Origin: an uncultured Acetatifactor sp.
Lineage (GTDB): Bacteria > Bacillota > Clostridia > Lachnospirales > Lachnospiraceae
Length of the DNA: 64,000 nt
Direction: 5' to 3'
Assembly: GCA_910584375.1 (NCBI GenBank)
Contig: CAJUAH010000002.1
Coordinates: 1-64,000 of the forward strand
The position numbers and the translations under genes were made by a program. This document shows, in pieces, positions 9,227 through 17,545 of this stretch. Positions within the stretch are counted from its first letter, which is position 1. Every line of letters starts with the position of its first letter. The notes under the pieces were generated by a model. It saw only the letters and a list, made by a program, of their open reading frames with translations, was not told the DNA's origin and made no database searches.

Positions 9227-9232
9227 ATTATA
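9227..9232 (-). promoter_or_regulatory. Probable -10 of the asp23-fakA unit
   Basis: TATAAT on the minus strand about 70 bases upstream of the Asp23 start. The -35 region does not match the consensus well. Confidence 0.4.
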
Positions 9233-9292
9233 CATGCTTTTACGGGAAAAGGGAACACCCAAAAACAAAAAATAAAAATTTCATTTTTTCAC

Positions 9293-9321
9293 TTGCTTTT
9301 CCGGGCTTTTTCTGTTAATAT
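9293..9321 (+). promoter_or_regulatory. Sigma-A promoter of rpmB
   Basis: TTGCTT, a 17-base spacer, then TAATAT. About 68 bases upstream of the rpmB start. Confidence 0.7.
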
Positions 9322-9388
9322 ATCAATGTTGTTAATTTTTATGCAATGGTTATGGCAAAAAAGAGCTCAAGGTTGAGGAGGTGTTAAG

Positions 9389-9574
9389 ATGGCTAAATGT
9401 GATATTTGTGGTAAGGGCGTTCACTTCGGTAATAACGTAAGCCATTCTCATAGAAGAAGCAATGCAATGTGGAATTCCAACGTTAAGAATGTGAAGTGCA
9501 TGGTAAACGGCGCGGCCAAGAGACTGCATGTATGCACCAGATGCTTAAAGTCCGGTAAAGTGGAGCGCGCGTAG
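9389..9574 (+). CDS. rpmB: 50S ribosomal protein L28
   Basis: Large-subunit ribosomal protein L28, 61 residues, the normal bacterial length. It starts MAKCDICGKG and contains HSHRRSNAMWNSNVK and two Cys pairs (CDICGKG; CTRCLKSGK), so this is the zinc-binding C+ form. RBS GAGGAGG is 6 bases upstream. Monocistronic: own promoter upstream and a terminator downstream, divergent from the asp23-fakA unit. Confidence 0.98.
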   Translation: MAKCDICGKGVHFGNNVSHSHRRSNAMWNSNVKNVKCMVNGAAKRLHVCTRCLKSGKVERA

Positions 9575-9630
9575 GTATAACCGTGCTTTCGCGGATCCGA
9601 AAACTGTAAAATCAGAAAAGTGTGGATTAA

Positions 9631-9663
9631 AAAAACCGATTCTTTGTGCAGAGTCGGTTTTTT
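9631..9663. terminator. Bidirectional terminator between rpmB and the J-domain gene
   Basis: A-tract, stem ACCGAtTC / GAgTCGGT around a short loop, then six T. It can act for rpmB on the plus strand and for the converging J-domain operon on the minus strand. Confidence 0.85.
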
Positions 9664-9676
9664 GTATGCCTTTCTT

Positions 9677-10204
9677 CTACTCCTCCTTGCGGCGCTGGAA
9701 CTCTCTGTTGATATACTGCATCAGCTCCGCGTCCCCGCAGTAATTGTCCGGGTGGAATATCTTGAGCAGATCCCGGTAGCGCTTGCGAAGGGTGAGGGGG
9801 TTCCCTGCGCTGCGAAACAGGATCCCTGCGATGTCTTCGCCAGATCCCGGCAGTTGCGCGCTCTGGGGTTTCCTGTTCTGTTCCAGAGCGCGTTTCTCCT
9901 GTTCAAAATGTTTCCTGTCCTCCTCCAGCTTGCGAAAACCGTCCTGCAGGATCGCCAGCTTTTTGTCAAAAAACAGATTTTCCTCCCGCAGCCTCTTCTG
10001 TTCCATCACCATCTTGCGGCTTAAGGTATCCATCTCGTCCCGGAAACGCACTCGCTCCTTGATAAACTTGTCCTGCATGTTCTCCAGCTCGCTGCGCTCG
10101 TTCTGAAGACGGGTATTCTCCTGGAACAGCCACAGTTTCATGCTCCGCAGCTCCTCCTCGCTCTGCGCCTTATATACTTCCTCCCAATCGATCCCGTTCT
10201 CCAT
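9677..10204 (-). CDS. Coiled-coil protein with C-terminal J domain
   Basis: A 175-residue protein with a long charged coiled coil (about residues 15-110, rich in Glu/Arg/Lys with Leu/Met heptads) and a C-terminal J-domain core: LRKRYRDLLKIFHPDN, with the HPD tripeptide that stimulates the ATPase of DnaK. The J domain is short and at the C-terminus, the reverse of DnaJ, and no zinc finger or substrate-binding domain is present. It probably recruits Hsp70 to a structure recognised by the coiled coil. Last gene of the zapA-U32-gerW run, just before a terminator. Start supported by an AAGGATTG site. Confidence 0.7.
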   Translation of the reverse strand: MENGIDWEEVYKAQSEEELRSMKLWLFQENTRLQNERSELENMQDKFIKERVRFRDEMDTLSRKMVMEQKRLREENLFFDKKLAILQDGFRKLEEDRKHFEQEKRALEQNRKPQSAQLPGSGEDIAGILFRSAGNPLTLRKRYRDLLKIFHPDNYCGDAELMQYINREFQRRKEE

Positions 10205-10252
10205 ATTCTTACAATCCTTACATTCCGCCTACTTTGCGGCTTTCGCCATATC

Positions 10253-10402
10253 TCACAGATCGCAGCACAGACAGCAGTACCCCAGCAAAAGCAACAGCGC
10301 GATCAAAAGCAGTCCCATCAGCCTGCTGGTCATAAACAGCATGATCAACATTCCCAATGCGATAAAAAAGGCGGCCAGTCCTATCAGCTTAAATAGTTTC
10401 AT
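10253..10402 (-). CDS. Small hydrophobic membrane protein (49 residues)
   Basis: Reads MKLFKLIGLAAFFIALGM, then a second hydrophobic stretch MGLLLIALLLLLGY and a Cys-rich end (CCLCCDL). Two short transmembrane helices are predicted, with a short polar turn (MTSR) between them. RBS AAGGAACGG lies just before the ATG. It sits between gerW and the J-domain gene on the same strand. I infer a real gene from start, spacing and two-helix design; function unknown. Confidence 0.65.
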   Translation of the reverse strand: MKLFKLIGLAAFFIALGMLIMLFMTSRLMGLLLIALLLLLGYCCLCCDL

Positions 10403-10468
10403 AACCGTTCCTTCATACAAACAGCCCTTATGCCATTATATGCGGCGGCTGCCGTTTTCGGAACCGTG

Positions 10469-10918
10469 TCACTCTTTTTCTTCCATATCGGGAAAGGCAA
10501 TATTTACAGCCTCCGTATCTTCCATCCCCGTCTCTTTCTTACCGGTAAATTTGTCTATCAGGTCCGGCAGCATATCCAACAGCTTTGTCATGGTACTCTG
10601 ATCCTTGATATTGACCAGCCTGGTGGCTCCGTCCTTGATCACCAGCACCGCGCTGGGAGACATCTTTCCGCCCAGCCCGCCGCCGTTTTTGTCCGAATTT
10701 TTATCCAGATTGCTGCCTGCTCCGGCGGCGAAACCGAAACTCACGTCCACCAGTGGCACGATCGTCACATCTCCCACCTGCACGGGCTGTCCCACCACGG
10801 TCTTGGCCGCCAGCACACTGTCCATCCCACGCAACAGGGTTTCCACCACATTTCCCGTCTGATACGACGAGTTCTCTCTGTCTGCCATCTCTCTCCTTCT
10901 CGTCTCCTTGTCCGCCAT
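10469..10918 (-). CDS. gerW: GerW/YtfJ family spore protein
   Basis: Sporulation protein of the GerW (YtfJ) family, needed for normal germination in Bacillus. Seen: NVVETLLRGMDSVLAAKTVVG, the GDVTIVPLVDVSFGFAAGAG core, a Gly-rich loop (NGGGLGGKMSPSAVLVI), and a C-terminal helix with LLDMLPDLIDKF. Length 149 is typical. Two ATG starts ten codons apart both have a ribosome binding site (AGGAGG 10 bases before the first; AGGAG close to the second). It follows the DUF2953 gene by 27 bases, the same pairing as ytfI-ytfJ in Bacillus. Its presence implies an endospore former. Confidence 0.92.
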   Translation of the reverse strand: MADKETRRREMADRENSSYQTGNVVETLLRGMDSVLAAKTVVGQPVQVGDVTIVPLVDVSFGFAAGAGSNLDKNSDKNGGGLGGKMSPSAVLVIKDGATRLVNIKDQSTMTKLLDMLPDLIDKFTGKKETGMEDTEAVNIAFPDMEEKE

Positions 10919-10945
10919 TATTTTATGTCCTCCTGACCTGTCTTT

Positions 10946-11854
10946 CTAACTTGTCTTTCTAACTTGTCTTTCCATCTGCGACGAATCGCCGCGCAGCTGA
11001 TCCGTCAACTGGCGCAAGCGTCTGTCAAACAGCACGCTGCACACATGGTACAGAACCGTCGCCGCCATAACCCGTCCCCGCAGGACGGCCTCGCCCTCTA
11101 AGATCCGCCGTTCAAAGTCCGGCGTAACATTCATCTGACATTTTTTCCCCAGAAACGGCCGTATGGCGCAGTACGCGCCGTATGCATACCCGGTCAGATC
11201 CGGCTCGCCCAGTCCTGCCACAGCCCGCGCCCGCAGGTATCGGGGACGGATATGTGTTATGATCCTGCCCAGCCGCCCCAGACTGTATAGAACCAGCTCC
11301 TGATTGTCCTTATTTCGCAGGATATCAACATAAAACAAAAGTTTTTCCCTTATATCCCTGTGATCCGCCTTCTGTTCTGCCGCAGGTTCCCCACTTGCCT
11401 GTTCCTGCGCTCCTTTATCTTTCTCCTGCCCTTGGGAAGATGGGGGATTTTCCGCCAAGGACTCTTCCTGCGGCAATATCTCCCGGGCAGGCGGTTCCGT
11501 CTTCTTTTTCGCCTGTGAATGTGGTTCCCGTGGGGAGTTCTCCTGCTGAAACTGCTCCGGCGGCGTTGTCTCCTCGCCCTCAACTTTTTCGCTCCCGCCG
11601 CTTTCATAGACTGTGATCCACAATGCTTTGATCCGCAGTTTTCCGTCTTCCGGGTACTTATAGGTTCCCCGCACCAGGCCAAAGAGCCACCGGAAACGGA
11701 AATTTACCATGTATTCCCCCATGCTTGCCGTACATTTGCCCCGATATGAGATCGGCCAGAACAGAACCAGCAGCGCCGCCGTCAGTAAAAACGCCAACAG
11801 GCACAGCACTGTGATGCCCAATATACTAAGTATCTTTAATACCACACTCCACAT
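10946..11854 (-). CDS. DUF2953 membrane protein (YtfI-like)
   Basis: About 302 residues. An N-terminal transmembrane helix (VLKILSILGITVLCLLAFLL and on) is followed by FWPISYRGK and the FRFRWLFGLVRG strand typical of DUF2953, then a long low-complexity Glu/Gln/Pro/Lys linker (about residues 85-165), and a C-terminal conserved part with GEPDLTGYAYGAYCAI and NVTPDFERRILEGEAVLRGRV. Function unknown; a spore-related role is inferred from its neighbour gerW. The ATG at MWSVVLK was preferred. The gene start overlaps the 3' end of the upstream gene by about 29 bases, which implies translational coupling. Confidence 0.82.
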   Translation of the reverse strand: MWSVVLKILSILGITVLCLLAFLLTAALLVLFWPISYRGKCTASMGEYMVNFRFRWLFGLVRGTYKYPEDGKLRIKALWITVYESGGSEKVEGEETTPPEQFQQENSPREPHSQAKKKTEPPAREILPQEESLAENPPSSQGQEKDKGAQEQASGEPAAEQKADHRDIREKLLFYVDILRNKDNQELVLYSLGRLGRIITHIRPRYLRARAVAGLGEPDLTGYAYGAYCAIRPFLGKKCQMNVTPDFERRILEGEAVLRGRVMAATVLYHVCSVLFDRRLRQLTDQLRGDSSQMERQVRKTS

Positions 11855-12188
11855 CCGCGCTCCCCATGTCCGCCGCAAGATATTCCTTCATTCCGGCGTC
11901 TCCCCTGGCGGCCCAGGTCTCCTTCGCGATCCGTTCCACTATGCCCACCGCCGCTCCGTGATCCTCCGCAAGTCCGATGACATAGAGCGGACGCCTGTTA
12001 TAGTATTTCTGCCGCAGGTATTTTGAGGCATAGATATCCAACTGATCCGACTCGTTTCCCGCCAGCGTCAGCACATAGACCCCGGCTTTATCAGGTCTGA
12101 CAGCCAGGTCTCTCTTTATTTTTTCCAGCTTTTCCCTGTTTATGCCCTCGCTGAGATACAGCCTGGGATGATATTTTAACTGAGGCAT
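11826..12188 (-). CDS. Conserved hypothetical protein
   Basis: About 120 residues, soluble. Begins MPQLKYHPRLYLSEGINREK and contains VYVLTLAGNESDQLDIYASKYLRQKYY and the strand-loop YVIGLAEDHGAAVGIVERI. I do not recognise a named family. The ATG was chosen because GGGGAGG lies 5 bases upstream. It lies between Nudix and DUF2953 genes with short spacing or overlap, so it is part of that operon. Confidence 0.65.
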   Translation of the reverse strand: MPQLKYHPRLYLSEGINREKLEKIKRDLAVRPDKAGVYVLTLAGNESDQLDIYASKYLRQKYYNRRPLYVIGLAEDHGAAVGIVERIAKETWAARGDAGMKEYLAADMGSADVECGIKDT

Positions 12189-12217
12189 ACGATCCTCCCC
12201 GGGCAACAGCCTGCCGC

Positions 12218-12670
12218 TCAATAATATTTCTTATTTCCCCACAGGTTGTTCCTTTTTAATTCCAGATATTCGTCGTACGCCCGCTCCAAAATCTGCTTCT
12301 CGTTGGCAAATTTCAGCAGATGACATGCTTCATGATACTTATAAAAACCTGAATCGACGAAAAACTCCTCTTTTTGTGGCTTGCTGTAATAACTGTCCGC
12401 CATCATCAGATACCAATGCACATCCTTGCTCACGATATCCTCCGCCGCGGCAAAGGTGTACTCGCTCTTTCCGATATATTTGATAATGGAGGCTTTGGCG
12501 CCGGACTCCTCAAGCACTTCCCGCAGGGCCGTCTCCTTGTATTCCTCGCCCGCTTCCACAGTGCCTTTGGGTAAGACCCAGCCTTCGTATTTATTCCTGT
12601 AATTCTTATACAAGAGTAAAATCTTGCCCCGGAAAATTACCACACCACCACAGCTCGTTGCTTCGATCAT
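12218..12670 (-). CDS. Nudix hydrolase
   Basis: A 150-residue Nudix-fold pyrophosphohydrolase. The Nudix box is complete: GTVEAGEEYKETALREVLEE followed by SGA, matching GX5EX7REUXEEXGU. The preceding GWVLPKG and N-terminal SCGGVVIFRGKILLLYKN fit the Ap4A/diadenosine-polyphosphate or MutT-like groups; substrate cannot be told from sequence alone. Cytosolic. It lies in the minus-strand run below the U32 protease gene. Confidence 0.9.
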   Translation of the reverse strand: MIEATSCGGVVIFRGKILLLYKNYRNKYEGWVLPKGTVEAGEEYKETALREVLEESGAKASIIKYIGKSEYTFAAAEDIVSKDVHWYLMMADSYYSKPQKEEFFVDSGFYKYHEACHLLKFANEKQILERAYDEYLELKRNNLWGNKKYY

Positions 12671-12767
12671 TGCAATTCCCTCCGAAACGGTGTGTCATAT
12701 GACTACAGTAAGTATAGACGAAATGGCCGGGAATAGCAACCAAAAATTCAAAAAAGTTGCGCACGCC

Positions 12768-15296
12768 TCACAGTACGCCCTTCTGTTCATGCCCCGTGGT
12801 ATAGTCCTTGTATGGCGGTTCCCCCGGCTCTCCCTGGATCACTTTGGCAAAAAAGTCAATAATCTGTCCCATCTCCCGGCCGCTCTCCACCGTAAAGGAC
12901 AGACGCGGACTTTCCTCCCGGCAGAGACACGGTTTCCTGTGCAGGGACAGGGGGACGCTGTTATAGATCACATTCATACAGACGTCGCAGCATATTTCCA
13001 CGGGAAACCGTGCCCGGTAGCGATCAGTCAACTGCCCCTCCTGCCTTCCGTCCCGCCCTTTCAGACATGTTCCGGCGGTTTTTGCAATGCAGTTCGCCGT
13101 CACCATCATGGGAATGCGCCCGTAAATCAGTTTTTCTATCGCCGCGGCAGGATCGGCCGACAAAATGCTCCTGCGCAGCCCGCCCCACTCCCGGCCGCTG
13201 AGTTCCAGCGGACAGGTCAGTCCACAGTCCCGCTCCAGCCAAAACGCCGCCGTCTCGCTGTTCCAGACGTAGACGGTATGATCCAGTTGTATCCGCGGCT
13301 CCGCCGTCTGAATGGCGGCCCGATCTCCGGCAGTATCCACATCCTGTGTATCGGCCTGGTCTCCTGCAATATCCACGCCCTGTACGCCGGCCTGGTCCCC
13401 GGCAGCATTTGCATTATGACGACGCAGCCATCCGTATTCCTCCAGATTGCGTACCAGAAAACCCTGTATATTCCCCTGAGAGTACCATTCCAGCGCCTGC
13501 TCAATGATCTTTTGGTCTCCGTCTCTCAGAATGTAAGGCAAGGCTGCCCACAAAGCGATCCCCGCCTGCCGCAAGTCTCTGAGCGCCCGCAGAGCTTTCT
13601 GCGGTGCAGGCCGCCTGCTGTCACGGCTCAAAAACTTTGCCAGCAGACGGCTCTCCACATAGATTCGGTCGCAGATCCGCCCTCCGAATCCTTTTTCCCC
13701 TTCCATACCAATATACTTTCCGATATACTCCGACAGACAAACCAACTGTTCCTCTGTAGAAATGTGTATCCGGCATACTGACACATCTGTCCCCGACGTC
13801 TCTCTCAAGCCGGATACCGGAATAGAGGTCTTCTTTGCATCTGGCCTTTTTTCCGCACCCGCCCCCTGCGGATGCCCGACTTTTTCCTCTACAGATCGGA
13901 CCTCGTCCGCAATCTCGCAAAAAGCTCCTTTATCCTCCGCCGATTCCGGCTCTCTGGCCACAGGCAGATCGTGGCTCTCTATGATCCGGTCTTCCAGCCT
14001 GCGCGCCGCCTCCCGCCGCAGGGCATTAATCTCTTTCAGCGAATAAAAACCTTTCCCGTCTGTACGGATACGGATGCTCTCTGCCTCGAAACAGGTCTCC
14101 CCCAGCTTTTGCAGCTGTCTGCGGATATCCTCTTCCAGCACGGGACGGCTCTGCGCCGGTTCCACCGCCGCCCCGGTCGTCTCCGCCCACAGTTCTCCTG
14201 TTCCCATCCTGATCCGGGCCGGAGCGCCGCAGAAAAAATCTGCCTCCATCCATATTCCGATCCGCTTTTTTTCCTGTATATATCTCCGCCGGATATCCTC
14301 AAGGCTGCTCTCATCGCTGCCTGCGTAGGATGGACTGTCCAGCGTCACCATCTCCCGGCCATTGTGCCGGAAGAGATATCCGTCCTGCCTCTGACCGCGG
14401 ATATACAGCCCGGACAGCGTTCGCAGATCCTGCTCCTCCACGTGAAATGCCCCTGGGGAGCCTCCCGGGGAAACAGCCAGGCAGCGATCCAGATATTTGC
14501 GGTAGAGGGCCGTCACCCCCGCCGCGTACTCCGGTTTTTTCATGCGTCCCTCTATCTTGAAGGAATCGACGCCTCCCTCCAATAGCTCCGGCAAATGCTG
14601 GATCGTACACAGATCCTTCAGACTCAGAGGATAGTATTCCTTTCGGCGGACGGATGCGCCAGGGACATCCGTCTCGTACGCCTGCCTGCATGGCTGGGCG
14701 CATCTCCCCCGGTTGCCGCTGCGGCCGCCCAGCAGACTGCTGAACAGACAGGCCCCGGAATAACAGTAACACATGGCGCCATGGACAAACGCCTCCACCT
14801 CCAGCCCGCTCTCCTCTCTGAGCTTTGTCAGTTCCCGCAGACTCAGCTCCCTGGCGGGCACCACTCTGGTCACGCCCAGCCCTTTCAGCAGCAGCGCCCC
14901 CTTCGGGCCCGTGACCGTCATCTGGGTGCTGGCGTGCAGCTCCATCCCGGGAAAATGCCGCCGAATCGTCCGTAGCGCGCCGATATCCTGCACGATCACG
15001 CCGTCCAGTCCCGCCCGGTACAGCGGCGCCAGCTCCTGTACCAATTCCGCCAGCTCCTCTTCTTTCATCAGCGTGTTTACCGTCAGATAACTCCGACATC
15101 CGTGTATATGCCCGTAACGGATACAGGCGGTCAGTTCTTCCCGGGAAAAGTTATCCGCGTATGCCCGGGCGCCAAATTTTTCTCCCCCCATATAAACGGC
15201 GTCCGCCCCCGCATGTACCGCACCGAAAAAAGCCTCCCTGTTGCCCGCCGGGGCCAGCAGTTCCACTTTTCTCCCGCTTTTCAACGCATCACTCAT
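12768..15296 (-). CDS. U32 family peptidase-like protein
   Basis: An 842-residue protein with the U32/collagenase-like fold, related to RlhA and TrhP, which take part in rRNA or tRNA hydroxylation rather than ordinary proteolysis. Seen: VELLAPAGNREAFFGAVHAGADAVYMGG, the PARELSLRELTKL helix, the Cys-rich CYCYSGACLFSSLLGGRSGN with GRCAQPCR, and LKDLCTIQHLPELLEGGVDSFKIEGRMK. The C-terminal half carries a DUF3656-like region and a further LxLHRKPCLCRE segment. A 12-residue repeat is inserted in the C-terminal half (see the repeat entry). The start is 112 bases below the zapA stop. Confidence 0.88.
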   Translation of the reverse strand: MSDALKSGRKVELLAPAGNREAFFGAVHAGADAVYMGGEKFGARAYADNFSREELTACIRYGHIHGCRSYLTVNTLMKEEELAELVQELAPLYRAGLDGVIVQDIGALRTIRRHFPGMELHASTQMTVTGPKGALLLKGLGVTRVVPARELSLRELTKLREESGLEVEAFVHGAMCYCYSGACLFSSLLGGRSGNRGRCAQPCRQAYETDVPGASVRRKEYYPLSLKDLCTIQHLPELLEGGVDSFKIEGRMKKPEYAAGVTALYRKYLDRCLAVSPGGSPGAFHVEEQDLRTLSGLYIRGQRQDGYLFRHNGREMVTLDSPSYAGSDESSLEDIRRRYIQEKKRIGIWMEADFFCGAPARIRMGTGELWAETTGAAVEPAQSRPVLEEDIRRQLQKLGETCFEAESIRIRTDGKGFYSLKEINALRREAARRLEDRIIESHDLPVAREPESAEDKGAFCEIADEVRSVEEKVGHPQGAGAEKRPDAKKTSIPVSGLRETSGTDVSVCRIHISTEEQLVCLSEYIGKYIGMEGEKGFGGRICDRIYVESRLLAKFLSRDSRRPAPQKALRALRDLRQAGIALWAALPYILRDGDQKIIEQALEWYSQGNIQGFLVRNLEEYGWLRRHNANAAGDQAGVQGVDIAGDQADTQDVDTAGDRAAIQTAEPRIQLDHTVYVWNSETAAFWLERDCGLTCPLELSGREWGGLRRSILSADPAAAIEKLIYGRIPMMVTANCIAKTAGTCLKGRDGRQEGQLTDRYRARFPVEICCDVCMNVIYNSVPLSLHRKPCLCREESPRLSFTVESGREMGQIIDFFAKVIQGEPGEPPYKDYTTGHEQKGVL
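13315..13416 (-). repeat. 36-bp in-frame tandem repeat inside the U32 gene
   Basis: Three consecutive units of 36 bases, encoding GDQAGVQGVDIA, GDQADTQDVDTA and a decayed GDRAAIQTA. The units preserve the reading frame and introduce an acidic, flexible segment. Confidence 0.75.
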
Positions 15297-15401
15297 TATC
15301 CGATTCCCTCCGCGTCACACATTTTATGAGTCCCTTCGCGTCTCATATTCCCCGTCCCGCGCATCCGCCGACTTTGATCCGGGGCATTTCAATAACAGAA
15401 A

Positions 15402-15423
15402 AGCTGCCCTACACCGGCAGCTT
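15402..15423 (-). terminator. Terminator overlapping the zapA stop codon
   Basis: Minus-strand stem AGCTGCC / GGCAGCT with a seven-base loop, followed by TTTT. The zapA TAG lies at the loop edge, so the stem includes the last zapA codons. Confidence 0.7.
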
Positions 15424-15822
15424 TTTATTTTTCTGTTCCTTTTCCAGTTTTTCGATCTGCTTGGCGTTCTCCCGCAGCTTGATCTCCATCTCCCTGGAAT
15501 CCTTTTCCATGTTCTCCATCTTGATTTGGGAAGAGATCAATTCATGTTTTAAGTCGTACAGTTCCTTCTCCTTGCGCTGCAACTCCTCCTCCAGCACATT
15601 AATCTGCCGCTTGGCCTTGAAATAGTCGTCGGCTATGTTCAACTGCAGTAACACGCTCTGGGTATCCAGCGGCTGTCTGCGAAAGCTGTCCACTTTACTG
15701 TACTCATTCACTTTATTATTGATATAAGAGGCCACCTTTTGCAGATATTCCTCGCTCTCATAACCGCTGAGCGTAAAGACCTTTCCACCGATGATAACCT
15801 CTGTATCTGTTTTGGAAGACAT
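15409..15822 (-). CDS. zapA: Cell division protein ZapA
   Basis: FtsZ-ring-associated protein that cross-links and stabilises FtsZ filaments. The N-terminal ZapA domain reads EVIIGGKVFTLSGYESEEYLQKVASYI, followed by a conserved helix (DTQSVLLQLNIADDYFKAK) and a long coiled coil from about residue 70 to the end (LEEELQRKEKELYDLKHELI). The 137-residue length with an extended coiled coil is usual in Clostridia. A strong promoter lies upstream. Confidence 0.93.
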   Translation of the reverse strand: MSSKTDTEVIIGGKVFTLSGYESEEYLQKVASYINNKVNEYSKVDSFRRQPLDTQSVLLQLNIADDYFKAKRQINVLEEELQRKEKELYDLKHELISSQIKMENMEKDSREMEIKLRENAKQIEKLEKEQKNKKLPV

Positions 15823-15913
15823 AATTTTTCCCTTTCCTTTACACGCCTATCCGACAGAAAACTACAATATATACGTTCCCGTGCACTGTCGAAACACTAC
15901 ATCTATTGTTCTT

Positions 15914-15942
15914 ATTATATATCAGAATCTGCGGACAGACAA
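15914..15942 (-). promoter_or_regulatory. Sigma-A promoter of zapA
   Basis: Minus strand TTGTCT, 17-base spacer, TATAAT; roughly 90 bases before the zapA start. Confidence 0.75.
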
Positions 15943-16012
15943 GCCTATTCCACTATTTTTTCAAATTTATTTGTTCGAGTAAGATTGTTTATCGAAAATC
16001 AATAAATAATTA

Positions 16013-16041
16013 TTGACTCACGATTTACAGAGTGGTATTAT
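16013..16041 (+). promoter_or_regulatory. Sigma-A promoter of the 475-residue membrane protein gene
   Basis: TTGACT, 17-base spacer, TATTAT; about 76 bases before the start. Confidence 0.75.
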
Positions 16042-16117
16042 TAGAAATAACTGGGAGATAGTGGCCCGGTATGCTGAGATCAGCGCCCTGTAGGAAAGTA
16101 GAAAGGATATTATAAAA

Positions 16118-17545
16118 ATGGAAAATCAGATGCAACAACAGGACAATTCGCCCCAGACGAATTTGCCGCCAGCAAATCTGGCCGAATCAAATCTACCGCA
16201 GGATAATTTGCCTCAAACGAAAAACCAGCGGAAATCACTGTGGCAATTCTGCAAAAAGGTTCCCTTTCTCACCGTAACGCTGCTGTCCCTGCTGGCGGGG
16301 AGCGCGGGCGCGCTGCTGAGTCAAATGGCAGTGTTTGCAACCTCGCCGCATTCGCTGTTGGATTTCAGCATCCTGGAAATTCCCGGTATCCTCCTGGAAG
16401 GAGCCATTATTATAGGCGGCTTTATGATCTACCCCTGGGCTTTGACGGCCGCCGAAATCTATCTTGCGATCCGTGGAAACAAACGACCGGAAGTTTACCG
16501 AAAGGGACGGATATTTGATGCGGTGGGAATCCCTCTGGGCGCGGCGTACAGTGTCCTGTATCTGCAGCTCCTGGATGATGTGGTGTTTGACGCAGACTGG
16601 GAAGAAGTGCTGTATAACAGCCAGATGCACACTCCCATCTACACGCAGTCCGCGCCTTCAATATGGGTGTTGGCGCTGGTGGGATACGTCGGCTATCTGG
16701 CCGTAAACTATATTATAACTCTGAAAAAAGCGCCGCCCCTTTTACCGGTATTGGGTATGGCCGCCATGTATCTGGGCACGGCGGTAAGCATTGTCTGGGG
16801 CATACAGGTGTTTCCCGCAGATCTTTTCAGCGGTTGTAATTATTTGACCGATATTATCTGGAACAAAGTTTATCTGCTCCTTTTCCCGATAAACTGCGTG
16901 ATCGTCACCGCAAGGACGGTGCGGCACAAAGTATGGGAATGGAGCCTGCTCCCTGTCCCCGACCGGGAATATCCTTCCTGGCTGCGAGCCTGCAATCGTC
17001 TGTTAATGCAGTCCGGATACTGGCCTTTCGCCGCCTTTTTACTGATGTGGCCGCTGCTGGGTATGCTGATCGCCCTGCTGCTTTTGGCGGGCCAGAGACC
17101 GGACGCCGTCATAAAAGCATTCACGGAGACGGCGCAGTGGAACCTCTCACAGAGGGTGGCGCCCCAGAACATCTATTATGACGAACACTATCTCTGTACC
17201 GTAGCCGCGGGCGGGCACAAAAGCATCGTCAGGCCCCGGCGGCTGGGCGTGCGGCACGGACACGAGGTGATCGTAAACCGGCAGCTCTGCATAGCCAATG
17301 CCTTTGAGCAGATCCTGGAGGAAAAAACGCCCCGGTTTCACAAGACCGTGCGGCATCTATATGACACCTGCGGATTCCCTGTGGCAAAATTGATCCGTTC
17401 CCGATTTGCCGCGGATCTGATCTATCTGCTGATGAAACCGCTGGAGTGGTTTTTCCTCATCGTACTCTATCTGACGGATGAGAAACCGGAAAACCGCATT
17501 GCCCTCCAGTACACCGGGAAAGGTCTGGAAGACTTCACAATATAG
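16118..17545 (+). CDS. Polytopic membrane protein, DUF6688-like
   Basis: A 475-residue protein. Residues 1-40 are a hydrophilic Asn/Gln/Pro-rich tail with a repeating NLPQ/NLPP pattern. About seven hydrophobic segments follow, for example VPFLTVTLLSLLAGSAGALL, LGMAAMYLGTAVSIVWGI and FAAFLLMWPLLGMLIALLLL. The last third is a cytoplasmic-looking region with HYLCTVAAGGHKSIVRPRRLG and NRQLCIANAFEQILEEKTPRFHK, then a final hydrophobic helix. The conserved GxHxxxVxPxRxGxRxG segment is reminiscent of DUF6688, but I am not certain. RBS GAAAGGAT. The 3' end overlaps the 3' end of convergent ruvB by 11 bases. Confidence 0.65.
   Translation: MENQMQQQDNSPQTNLPPANLAESNLPQDNLPQTKNQRKSLWQFCKKVPFLTVTLLSLLAGSAGALLSQMAVFATSPHSLLDFSILEIPGILLEGAIIIGGFMIYPWALTAAEIYLAIRGNKRPEVYRKGRIFDAVGIPLGAAYSVLYLQLLDDVVFDADWEEVLYNSQMHTPIYTQSAPSIWVLALVGYVGYLAVNYIITLKKAPPLLPVLGMAAMYLGTAVSIVWGIQVFPADLFSGCNYLTDIIWNKVYLLLFPINCVIVTARTVRHKVWEWSLLPVPDREYPSWLRACNRLLMQSGYWPFAAFLLMWPLLGMLIALLLLAGQRPDAVIKAFTETAQWNLSQRVAPQNIYYDEHYLCTVAAGGHKSIVRPRRLGVRHGHEVIVNRQLCIANAFEQILEEKTPRFHKTVRHLYDTCGFPVAKLIRSRFAADLIYLLMKPLEWFFLIVLYLTDEKPENRIALQYTGKGLEDFTI

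Noticed and set aside
10400..16117. tRNA or other structural RNA genes in the housekeeping runs
   Set aside because: No cloverleaf-like or GTTCRANYC-type sequence could be found by eye in the gaps.
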